A DNA stretch of 64,000 nucleotides. It comes from Brachypterus glaber. Lineage: Eukaryota > Arthropoda > Insecta > Coleoptera > Kateretidae. The position numbers were made by a program, and so were the translations under genes. The stretch lies in assembly GCA_958510825.1 (NCBI GenBank), contig OY294054.1, positions 7,604,191-7,668,190 of the forward strand. The letters run 5' to 3'. Positions 21,593 to 32,289 of this stretch are shown here, piece by piece. The notes under the pieces are model-generated. The model was not told the origin of the DNA. It ran no database searches and saw only the letters and a program-made list of their open reading frames with translations. Within the stretch, counting starts at the first letter, position 1; each line of letters begins with the position of its first letter.

Positions 21593-24440
21593 CCGTCAAA
21601 ACACCGTGTATATCAAAAACGTAACGTGATGGTTAAATCCAGCTGCCGGATTCGGATTCGAATTGTAAATCGAGTCGATTGTAAAGTTTACAATCCGGCC
21701 GCTGAGTTTTTTGACATACACGGTGTTTTGACGGAAAAGAAAAGCGATGATTCTACATCACAAAATATGAAAAACCAGTATATGAACATATGACCGGAAA
21801 CAAACCATAAGAGAGTCAAGACCCTTTAAAATTATACCCTGAGAGCTAGAGCGACGAGGTTTTGCATGTATACTAGTATGAATAAGGGCAATTAGTTTAT
21901 CTTCATTTATTTATTTTTTAAATCTATCAAGATTCGTGTCACAGTGGGGTAAAATGAATTTCTAGAAGGACAAAATTCTAAAAATTTCAGTAATAATTTA
22001 AAATAATCTGTTGATAACTATAAAAATAGTTTAAAAAATCCAAAGTCTAGGGGGCAAGTTTTAAGGGCTTAATTTTTGTAAATTTTAATAAAAATATATA
22101 AAAAAAATAAAACCAACTCTAAATAACCTGCTAATAACAGAAAAAAATAATTTTTAAAGTCTAAAGCTTAAGGGGCCAATTTTGGGGGAAATAAATATTT
22201 TAAATATCAATAATAAATTAAAAAAATATATATTTTTAAATTTTTTCCAAAAGTTTGTAATCTACGACCCCAAAACCCCTATATACCGATTTTGAGTCTG
22301 CATGGTTTATAAATGTCGAAATTTTGAATTTTAAAATTTCAGGAAAAAATTAGTAATCTGGGACCCCTTAATCCCCCTGATACCGATTTTGGTTCGAATC
22401 GGCCAGAAATGGCACAACCTATCCAGAGTCGTGTCACAGTGGGGCAAAACGAATTTCTAGAAGGACAAAATCCTAAAAATTTCAGTAATAATTTAAAATA
22501 ATCTGTTGATAACGAGAAAAATAGTTTAAAATTTAAAAAGTCTAGGGAATAAGTTTTAAGGGGTTAAATTTTAATAAAAAAATCTAAAAAAAAATAAAAC
22601 TAACACTAAATAAGCTGCTAATAACAGAAAAAAAAAAAACAATTTTAAAAATCTAAAGGTTAAGGGAGCCAATTTTGGGGGGTTAAATATTTTAAATTTC
22701 AATAAAATATATATATATATTTTTAAATTTTGACAAAAATTTGTAATTTACGACACCAAAAACCCCGATTTTGAGTCGGCATGGTTTATAAATGTCGAAA
22801 CTAGCCATAGTGGTGCCGCCATTTTGATTTTTTAAATTTTAGTCATAAATTTGTAATCTGGGACCCCTTAAACCCCCTGATACCGATTTTGGTTCGAATT
22901 GGCCATAAATGGCACAAGTCGTCCTCCATATAGACGGCGCCATTTTGAATTTTTTAATTTTGACCAAAAATTAGTAATCTTTGACCGAAAACCCCCCCTA
23001 TACCAATTTTAGGCTGATTTGAAATCATAACTTTAAAATATACATTTTGACGCTAATATACGTTTTCGCTTTATGCTGCCAAATTTAGTATGGTTTTATA
23101 AAGTTGTAAATAAACTATCCGAGAGTTAAAAATTTCGAATTGGCTATTTTGAAGTCCGACGTCACATGACCTAATTCTTTGGTTTGTTTTGGTTTTGTCG
23201 TTTGTTTGGTGTTCTCTTTAAACGAGGAGAATACAATTCTGACGAAAAATATACCTTAAAAGCTTTAAAAACCCTCAAAAACCGGAGAAAAAAATACTGG
23301 AAGTGGAAATAGCTTCGTGGACGTCGGATGTCCAAATAGCCTGTTCTATGTGAACTCGCTATTTTCAAGTCCAACGTCACATTACTTAATTATTTGGTTT
23401 GTTTTGGTTTTTTCTTTTGTATGGGTTTTTTCGTTTTTGGTGTTTTTGATGCTAATGAGGGGCATAGGACGAGGGCGAGGAGAATATAATTCTGACTAAA
23501 AATATACCTTTAAGCTTTAAAAACCCTAAAATTAGGCAAAAAAATACTGGACGTGGAAATAGCTGCGTGGACTTCGGAGGTCCAAATAGTCGCTTCCTAA
23601 AAAATTATTACCTGAATCAACATGAATTAAATTTTTTAGAATAGAATAATAATAAATAAAAAATAAAGCCAGTGATTTAAAATACATACGTTGATCTTAA
23701 TAATTTATAGAACACAAAACTTAATGTTACTTAAAAAATAAATAAATTTTTTTACTTGCTTATATGCCGACTTTAAAGTCTATAAAAATATTATCATTAT
23801 GTGAAACTTTAAAACAGTTTATTTTCAGGTAGTAATACTTTAATCCGTTTATTTAAATGTTGGTTTTGCTATTTTTGTCCTGCTAGGTACACTTTTGCCC
23901 CAATATTTTTTATCTGTATTTTTTTTTGAAATTTTTTGTAAAAATATGGATTCCTTGATTAAACATACATCAAATATGTTATATAGTGCAACAATTTGGG
24001 AGCAACCGTTTAAAAAAAAAACATGCAAGTAAAGAGGAATAACATTTTTTGCCACCAAAAATTTTAGTTTTTAAAAGGATTACTCCTTTAATATTAAATT
24101 TAGGTGTTTAGGTGACGAATACTTTTTTGCTCAGTTTTCTATAAAGAATCGCTCTGCATCATTATTGGTGCTTTTTTTTGTTCCCCATTCAATATGTTCA
24201 TATTCGAAGGGACGTAGCTCTCTTGGGGCCTATTTCCCGACATATGTTCCTTTGTTGGTTTTTCATATTTTGTGATGTAGAATCATATCCTTTATATTCC
24301 GTACAAAAACTGCATCAACCGTGTAAATGAGTTAAAATAGCAACAATTAAAATTTTCGCTTAAAGTGGTGGGTACATTTTGTAAATTAGTTTATATAAGA
24401 AACGTTGGAAATAAGAGTTTATCTTATGGTTGCTTTATCA

Positions 24441-25842
24441 ATAGACATCGGATTTTAGGGAGTCGTTTGGACGTCAAAATGCATAGCCGGGTACAATAAG
24501 TTAACAAATTCATATTAATTTTATAAAAATGTTTAATATGTTACCAAACCACTACACTACCAAAGAAAATTACATAAATATTATGAAAATCCCGTAACGT
24601 TTTATTTAAGTAAAAAAAATTAAAAAAATAACAATTCTGAAAATTAAGATTTAGTTGGGCTCTTTAATAATCCAAATTTAATTTTATAGTATTGTGGCAT
24701 GGTGGTTGGGTATTACTTTTACCAAGTTAAAAAAAAATCTGCCTGGCCAATCGCTTTTTATTCGCAATAAAAGGTCAAGTGACGTTTATAACTTGTGATT
24801 AAAATTAATTTTGTATTTTTTTACTTACTTTAAATATTAAATTGTCTTTGCTTTTCATCTCCTTTATGGCTTTTTGTAGTCACATGTCTTAAAACATTAG
24901 TTTTTCTTTCCCAGGTTAAGTCTTTTTTACAAAATGTGCAGTGTAAAATATTGCCGTCGAACTTCAGTTCTGGATAATCTTCAATCCACTATTTAACCGT
25001 AAGGGTTTTACGAACATTTTATCAAGGGATTTTACTAATGAAATGAACGGTGACAAATGAATATTAGATTAGGCTCAATAGGTATATTAAAAGCGAAAAA
25101 GAACAAAATAAAAGAAATTAATTCGCATTGCTAAGTCGAACAAAATGACTCAATTTACTTGCAATAAAACCCTTGTTTCCACATGCGCCTGATTCTAACC
25201 AATAAAATAACGCATATGGTACACGCTTGACCTTACATCTCACTTATTTAGTCGCACGCATACGGAAACAAGTTTAGAGCTTTTAGATATCAGAGTACAT
25301 GTTTATAACGAGTTCAAATAGATTTCACCTTCCAGTCACCTCTTCACAAATTGAATAAAACATAAAAAGATTTCTTCGGTAGTTTGTTTTGTGTAATTTT
25401 GTATTTTATTTATATTTTATTTATAATAAGAAAAACAAAAGATTTGAGCAAAAATAATAATTTCGAAGAAATTTTTAAAAACATTTTTCACAAGTTATAA
25501 ACGTCACGTGAGCTGTTATTGCGAATAGAAAAGGATTGGCCAGGCAGATTTTTTTTTAACATGATAAAAGTAATACCCAGCCACCATGTTACAATACTAT
25601 TAAATAAAATTTGGATTATTAAAGAGCATAACTAAATCTTAATTTTCAGAATTGTTATTTTTTAAATTTTTTTTACTTAAATAAAACGTTACGGGATTTT
25701 CATAATATTTATGTAATTTTCTTTGGTAGTGTAGTGGTTTGGCAACATATTAAACATTTTTATAAAATTAATATGAATTTGTTAACTTATTGTAGCCGGC
25801 TATGCATTTTGATGTCACGACTCCCTAAAATACGATCTCTAT
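24441..25842. mobile_element. 1.4-kb TIR transposon with zf-BED fragment, right copy
   Basis: Inverted copy of 16007-17401 with the same ends (ATAGACATCGG ... CGATCTCTAT). Confidence 0.8.
24830..24988 (-). pseudogene. zf-BED/CGGBP1-like zinc-finger peptide, right copy
   Basis: The 52 encoded residues are the same as in the left copy. The two differences I see inside the frame (GGG/GGA and GAG/GAA) are synonymous, while flanking non-coding bases differ more. Same upstream stop and downstream GTAAGT. Confidence 0.6.
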
Positions 25843-26914
25843 TTATCAATAATGTTAGATACCCCGGTAACAGGTATCTGCGATACCGGCCGGTAGGTGA
25901 GCTGGCATTGGCTAGGCAGTGAAGGGCTTCACGGCCCTCTTTGCTATCGACCTAGTGTTCTGTGCTATCGACCACTATGCTGTAAGCATGTATAATTTTA
26001 ACCTGTAACTTCGTACTATAATGTGGGACTTTCTGAGTGAAATCTCGGAAATCTAACGGACAATTTTTAATTTTTTTGTAACTTTCAGCATTTATTTATA
26101 GCGTTAAAAGACACATATAACAATGATTTTTAGGTCTCCAACTATTTTAGTTACTGATATACACCACTTAAAAGTTTAAACATACCTGCATGCGCGTGAC
26201 TATTTAGTTGCTTATAGCTTATCAACGATAAAACTTACAGATATGCTAAAAGCCTTTATTAAAAGAACATTTCACGCGCTTTTCAATTATGCAGAACAAA
26301 TTACCCATTAATTTTCCTAAAATATAAAAAAAAATACATTAAAAATGGATTTTTAAATTACGCTTTGATAACCACGAAAATATAAATTCAAAAAAACACT
26401 ACAAAATTCTAAATATTTTTTGCTATTCAGCAGTATTTTTTTCAATGTGGAACGCTTTTACTGAGATTTAAAAAAAAATATATTTGTGGTTTAATAAATC
26501 ACAACAAATCATTTTATTAATTTTGAAGTTTCAAACGGGCGCCATCTTTTCGACGTTGCCAGTGCATATTGAGGGAAAATATAAAAATTTCAAAATAATA
26601 TTTACTGACATTTTCAATTAATCTTTAATCCCATACCTGTTTATTGTCAAATAAATCCTTGATAATGTTTGAATTATCCTTACTTTTGTTGAATAAACCA
26701 TGGCAGATAATTTACGTAGTGGTAACCTATTTAAAAATTTATTTCTTATAGTTGTGCAATTGTATATAGTTTAGAAGGTATAAACAGTTGCATAACTATT
26801 CCTTATAGTTATGAAATTGTATATACTTTAGAAGGTATAAACAGTTGCATAACTATAAGAAATACATTTTAAAATAAGTTATCACATGGTTTCTTTTCCA
26901 AAAGTTCGTTAGAT

Positions 26915-27067
26915 TGGCTTAGTTTACACCGTAGGTACTAAACCCTTGGTCCGCGAACCAAATTATGTCATAATTGCAAATACGCATGCGTCGTTCTCTG
27001 GGATTGGTTAAAATTTAAATTTGGTACACGGACCAAGTGTTTGGTACCTACTGTGTAAACTAAGCCA
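26915..27067. mobile_element. 153-bp MITE, copy 2
   Basis: Inverted counterpart of the element at 8008-8160 and the same length, so it was present before the inverted duplication. Confidence 0.85.
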
Positions 27068-27602
27068 TTATGGTTTATAAAATGATTTATTTGGCTGTAA
27101 AATTAATCAAATAAATAAATAAATATCTACCAACCACCCTCAAAAGGGGCTAACAGGAGGAACGTATTCCGCGATCTACGCATGTGCTTGGTTTTGTGCT
27201 AGTTTGGCGTTTTTTTTTTTTAATGGAAAGCGTTGGTTTACGTTAACGTTGGTTTACGTTGGTTTTTTGGTTGCTTTGGTTTTTTTTTAAGGGGGTCGTT
27301 GGTCTTCTTTCTTATGGGCTTTTTTATGTTGATTTCTGCTAGCGCATGTGCAGATAGCGGAGTACGTTCCTCCCGTTAGCTCTGCCTCCACCCTTTAACA
27401 AACCTTGCATTAAAAACGATTCACTCACCGCAGTAATAAGAAGAATCTAGCACATGGGCAATGGTTTGCTTATTTTTGTTTTGACGGATGTCAAAAGTGG
27501 CTTCCGTTTAGGCAGTTGTAGTTTTATGAAATAGTTTAATTTGAGTGGGGTTACGGTGCGCATCAGGTCCACAAAAATGTGTTAGTTAGAGCTCAAAAGA
27601 TA

Positions 27603-27735
27603 TGTAATAATTGTTTTTTATTTCATACTTGGCAACACTTTCAACACGGCGTAAATAAGTGGCGCCACAAATAAAGTAGTCTTTTCCGAACGTTTCACAT
27701 GAACACGTGCCTTTTTATTTCTTTCCTCTGCTACA
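27603..27735 (+). repeat. Copia 5' LTR, right-arm copy
   Basis: Inverted copy of 7341-7473, same 133-bp length, followed by the same primer site (GGTTATGACCCAG, 27736-27748). Confidence 0.9.
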
Positions 27736-27846
27736 GGTTATGACCCAGTTTTTTACGTGTTTTTCCCGAAAAAAAGGTACTGACAGAACGATTGTGTCGT
27801 GTAGTATAAGCACAGGTAGTGTTTATAAGCGTAGTAAGTCGTTGTA

Positions 27847-28101
27847 GTGTTTTTTGTTCGAAAATCGGTTTCGGAAAACGTGACTAAAAAAATGGCGGCA
27901 TCAACGATGAATTATTTCAATTCAGTGCCGAGGTTGATAGGCCGTGAAAACTATAGTGAATGGGCGTTTGCGACAGAGAACTTCTTAGTGCTTGAGGGCC
28001 TATCAAAGTGTATCGATGGAACTGAAACAGACACAGTTTTGATAGCTAAAGCTAAGGCGAAGTTGGTTCTAACGTTGGACCCCTCATTGTACATTCATAT
28101 A
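27847..28101 (+). pseudogene. Truncated Copia Gag, right-arm copy
   Basis: 85 codons nearly identical to the start of the Gag at 7226 (one residue differs: MAAST versus MAALT). The frame is cut at the duplication breakpoint at 28102, after which unrelated sequence adds one codon and a stop. Confidence 0.88.
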
Positions 28102-28102
28102 A

Positions 28103-28845
28103 TGTAACCTTTGCTTTTAGCTCGGTTTACTAAATTATAACATTTTATATTGTAATGGTAGCCCCATACAATTAAACTTGTTGAATTTACCTGTTTGTTA
28201 TCTCCTGTAACGTCATAGGTATCATTTTTAAGTATTTTGTCCCATATTATGATTTATGGGGGCCCGTGTCGAAACACAACGATGGATAGAATAGGTCACC
28301 GCCCACTTTCACCAAAATCCCTAGATTTGAAAATAACGGTTTTGCTGTACTAGAATAAAGAGCGTATACTCCATGTCATGAAATATTTTTTAAAACATAA
28401 ACTGATACGATTTCTGATTGAATTAAAAAAGTTATAATAATGTTTTCTAATATGCTGGTACTAATAGTTTTGTTTAAAACTTTGTTTTCAAAAATGTACG
28501 TTTATTAATTAAAGATTGGTATGTTCCCATACCAGTAAATATTTTGACAGAAGTCAAAGATTTAACAAAGTTTGGAGAACCATGTGTATAAGAAATATGT
28601 TGAGAAAAGTTGCAGATATCTGAATTTAAATTGCAGAAGGTGTAATGGTCAACATTTAGAGAATATGTCTGTAAATTTTTGTATTTGTTAAAGGTAAGAT
28701 ATATTTTCATGCAATAAAATTAAGTTTAAAGTTTTTCAACTGAAATTGTTATTAATAATCTAAGTAAATCATATTTAAATAGATTCTTAATCTATTTAAA
28801 ATTTCTGTCACTGAATATTAGATGGGTGAAGTCATGCAGTGGCAC
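28103..28845. other. AT-rich unique-looking sequence, no gene
   Basis: No convincing reading frame or repeat similarity within this window. Confidence 0.5.
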
Positions 28846-28849
28846 TACG

Positions 28850-29254
28850 CTGCAGCAGTGCAGTGATAATTTTATGTCATTTTAAATTGTGCTTGAAAGG
28901 GGCTGTCCATATATTACGTAACGCACATATGGGAGGGGGAGGGGTCACTGAAAATGTGACAGTTTGTGACAGAGGGAGGAAGGGGTCTAGGTGAATGTTA
29001 CGTAACACAATTTTGTCTTCTACAAAGAATTATGGCCTTTTCCTTTGGGATTTGTCTAGCTCGATATAAATATGTATTTTTACCGTATTTTTTATTCCTG
29101 TAATCTAGGAATTCGGGTCACAATGAAGTGGTCTGGGAATTTCCATCCCCGAATTTAACAGAATTTAATATTCATTAATGGAGCATTTTAACATTAATAT
29201 GTTTTAGATAGGGTAGAGGGCTATAGGTCACGGGCCATAGGCCACAGGCTACAA
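28850..29254. repeat. Tandem duplicate unit 1 (left part)
   Basis: Matches 31379-31660: CAGCAGTGCAGTGATAATTT, then GGGGCTGTCCATATATTACG with G-rich tracts and GTGAATGTTACGTAA. It continues beyond the TIR element at 31333-31377 (ACAAAGTGATCTGG). Transposon-like repeat, no gene. Confidence 0.8.
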
Positions 29255-29427
29255 TTAGACCGTGGGCCCATGACACCACAAGTGTCGATAGCATATGTTC
29301 GTATGCCCTTTTAGGGATATACTCATACAGACCGGGCAACCGGGAAAAAGTGTCTCCGAGCGTCTATGACCAGTCCTTGCACCTGCTATGACCTCTAGTT
29401 CCGGTTGAAAAAAGGGTTAAGTATTCG

Positions 29428-29706
29428 ATGAACGAGGAGGCTCGGGCATGTGGATACATTATCGTATCTTGTAAAAATAACCGGGCACTAGCCGGGTTGC
29501 ATACGTCTAGGTCGCTACCGGAAGGAGGCATACGAACCGGAAGTGGCAATTTTCCACTGGCGATGGGCGATAATCGAGGAAAGTATGCCCTTTGGTGGAA
29601 CGACTCCTTTCGACCCATTAACCACTATTCCGACCTTTGCATACGATTTCGGAGAGGGCATCTCGATTTATGCCAACATCAACTTTCCGGACTAACCTAT
29701 AAATAG
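29428..29706 (+). CDS. 92-codon frame in left TIR arm, unrecognised
   Basis: Starts MNEEARACGYIIVSC and ends LSGLTYK. The inverted arm encodes a 92-codon counterpart (30883-31161, minus) with about ten residue changes and no gap. I recognise no domain. The opposite strand is also largely open, so the frame may only reflect GC-rich inverted repeats. Confidence 0.25.
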   Translation: MNEEARACGYIIVSCKNNRALAGLHTSRSLPEGGIRTGSGNFPLAMGDNRGKYALWWNDSFRPINHYSDLCIRFRRGHLDLCQHQLSGLTYK

Positions 29707-30486
29707 TCGATAATTGAGGAAATTTTGAAATTTTGACCACGGTTAGTAGAAGTGAAAGTATATCTCAAATAACGGTTTGCATACAATTTGCGCAGTGCGA
29801 ACATTATAAAAAAAAAGTAAAACCATTTTTTCGGTGAAAAGGACACGAATAACTATTTTCGCCGCGAAGAAAAACGAATAACCATTTTACCCGTACAGAA
29901 AACAGAACAGTCACCCGGACCCAAATAATTATCATTTTCGCCTTCTGACAGACCATTGGCAGCTGTCAACTGCCCTAGATATGGCTCATTCCAGGTGCTT
30001 TTGATATTTTGAAAAACAAATTTATTTGATTTCAGTGGGAACTGGGAGGGTTTGGTCTCCGGAGTAACCCCAAGTTTTTTCAGATCTTTTGAAAATTTCT
30101 AGTGGCCAGGGCGGAGATCTGAAAACATTTTTTTTGGCCAAACTTTTAACTTCAGGGAATTGGGTTAAACAAATTTTTTTATCCCGACTTTTGGCTCAAA
30201 ATGACTTGTATTTTTAAGGAAAAATTGTAGTTTACAAAATTTCCTGACATAAGAAAATTTACCATATGGCTCAAAAGCCCAACCAGGGAAACATTGGACG
30301 GGCCCAAACGGTCCGGCCCCAAAAAAATCAGGGACTACCTATAGTCCCTTTCGAATGAATACCCCACTCCTGGAGCTCGCGGATGTCCGCAGCCCCAGAA
30401 AATAATAATCGAAAAATCGCGTAAGAAAAATAAAAAAATTATCTTCTGTAACCGCTGCAGCTGAGGATATAAGAACTTTCTGAGAA

Positions 30487-30601
30487 TTTGGCAAATGATG
30501 GAGACTGTATGGAATCGCCTAAAAGTTCAGACACCGAAAGCGAGGATGAAGGGGATTATGATGGCACAGACACAGATGATACCGATGACGATGCAGAATA
30601 A
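30487..30601 (+). pseudogene. Acidic C-terminal peptide remnant
   Basis: In one frame this central part of the TIR element reads as an acidic tail: SDTESEDEGDYDGTD followed by Asp/Thr repeats and a TAA stop. A TAA upstream closes the frame; a shifted frame before it (VTAAAEDIRTF) looks coding too. It may be the last exon piece of a lost transposase. Weak evidence. Confidence 0.35.
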
Positions 30602-30882
30602 CAGTTCCACGAAAAAATTACAGATGATCTTGAACAAATATAATTTCGTTTTCATACATTGAATGTCATTTTCATTTAATAAAAATATAATGTTTACCTT
30701 TTTCATATAAAAAACAGCCACATTAATCAAAATTATGCCCGAGAAATCTTGGTGCAAAATTAGCACTTCCGCCTCGTATGCCTCCTTCTGGTAGTGACCT
30801 GGGCGTATGCAAACCAGCTTTTGTTCATTAAAATGTCGTAGTCTATCGGCGCCGAGATTGGCATACGAACATAAATTATCGA

Positions 30883-31161
30883 CTATTTATAGGTTAGTCC
30901 GGTCAGTTGATGTTGCCATAAATCACGATACCCTCTCCGGAATCGTATGCAAATGTCGGAATAGTGGTTAATGGGTCGAAAGGAGTCGTTCCACCAAAGG
31001 GCATACTTTCCTCGATTATCGCCCATCGCCAGTGGAAAATTGCCACTTCCGGTTCGTATGCCTCCTTCCGGTAGCGACCTAGACGTATGCAACCCGGCTA
31101 GCGCCCGGTTATTTTTACAAGATACGATAATGTATCCACATGCCCGAGTCTCCTCTTTCAT
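30883..31161 (-). CDS. 92-codon frame in right TIR arm, unrecognised
   Basis: Mirror of the frame at 29428-29706 (starts MKEETRACGY). Several differences change residues, for example CIRFRRGHLD versus CIRFRRGYRD. No function assigned. Confidence 0.25.
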   Translation of the reverse strand: MKEETRACGYIIVSCKNNRALAGLHTSRSLPEGGIRTGSGNFPLAMGDNRGKYALWWNDSFRPINHYSDICIRFRRGYRDLWQHQLTGLTYK

Positions 31162-31378
31162 CGAATACTTAACCCTTTTTTCAACCGGAACTAGAGGTCA
31201 TAGCAGGTGCAAGGACGTCATAGACGCTCGGAGGCACTTTTTCCTGGTTGCCCGGTCTGTCTGAGTATATCCCTAAAAGGGCATACGAACATATGCTATC
31301 GACACTTGTGGTGTCATGGGCCCACGGTCTAAAACAAAGTGATCTGGTTAGTGCTTGCTTTGATCATATAGGTGAATG

Positions 31379-31710
31379 CTCCAGCAGTGCAGTGATAATT
31401 TTATGTTATTTCAAATTGTGCTTGAAAGGGGCTGTTCATATATTACGTAACGTATCTAGGGGAGGAGGAGGGGGTTACTGAAAATGTGACAGTTGGAGGG
31501 AGGGGTCTAGGTGAATGTTACGTAAGAAAATTTTATATTCATTAATGTAGCATTTTAACATTAATGTTTTAGATGGGGGGGTAGAGGGCTGAAACTGTTA
31601 CAAAAAAGTGTCCCAAAATTGTGACGCTTCCGATATTAGGCTAAAGGCCACAGGCTACAAACAAAGTAATCTGGTTAGCACTTGCCTCGATCATATAAGT
31701 GAACGCGTGG
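31379..31710. repeat. Tandem duplicate unit 2, with empty TIR site
   Basis: Second copy of the 28850 repeat. It keeps the intact join GGCTACAA|ACAAAGTAATCTGG at 31651-31670 where unit 1 carries the 2.08-kb element. Confidence 0.82.
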
Positions 31711-31777
31711 TAGATAGAAAACCATGTCTTGTAACTGAAGGCTTAAAACATATTAATTTTATCGCGGTTTTGCTTTA

Positions 31778-31778
31778 C

Positions 31779-31855
<77 letters not shown>

Positions 31856-31982
31856 CATTATCATTATCATTATCATTATCATTATCATTATCATTATCAT
31901 TATCATTATCATTATCATTATCATTATCATTATCATTATCATTATCATTATCATTATCATTTTCATTTTCATTATCTTTATC

Positions 31983-32041
<59 letters not shown>

Positions 32042-32150
32042 CATTATCATTATCATTATCATTTTCATTATCATTATCATTATCATTATCATTATCATTA
32101 TCATTATCATTATGATTATTATTATTATTATTATTATTATTATTTTCTTG
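31778..32150. repeat. (ATT)n / (ATTATC)n microsatellite, LINE tail
   Basis: ATT run to about 31825, an ATTATC hexamer array to about 32112 with rare variants, then ATT again. It lies directly behind the 3' end of the minus-strand LINE, so it is probably an expanded (AAT)n tail. Confidence 0.9.
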
Positions 32151-32289
32151 ATGAACACAATAATACATCATACAACATATTATCGGGGATAATCTACTGG
32201 ACACTGATGAAAGACTAATTCGTTTTTACGTTCCAGTAGCAAGCATTTTTATCCAGAACTTCACCGAAGTTCTCAGGAAAATTGAATGA

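Larger units (their letters stand above)
21591..28102. repeat. Right arm of giant inverted duplication
   Basis: Reverse complement of 6971-20353 without the BEL element. It contains, in mirror order: the 156-bp MITE (to about 21746), the diverged repeat block (21830-23130), paired 230-bp MITEs (23146-23595), the zf-BED transposon (24441-25842), the dispersed repeat (26028-26725), the palindromic units (26748-26870), two MITEs (26915-27067 and about 27130-27395) and the Copia LTR and Gag start (27603-28102). Similarity stops abruptly after CATTCATATA at 28102. Confidence 0.92.
29255..31332. mobile_element. 2.08-kb TIR transposon (non-autonomous)
   Basis: Ends TTAGACCGTGGGCCCATGAC and its inverse; inverted arms extend about 470 bp (29255-29720 and 30880-31332). 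The arms are GC-rich and open in several frames. The 1.1-kb centre has no transposase. An unoccupied version of the site lies at 31651-31670 in the neighbouring duplicate. The target duplication is 1-3 A residues at most and cannot be fixed because the site is an A-run. Superfamily unknown. Confidence 0.85.

Noticed and set aside
30527..30766. 79-codon minus-strand frame with a hydrophobic stretch (membrane protein)
   Set aside because: It is the reverse of the acidic plus-strand stretch and AT-rich DNA; the plus-strand reading is more protein-like.
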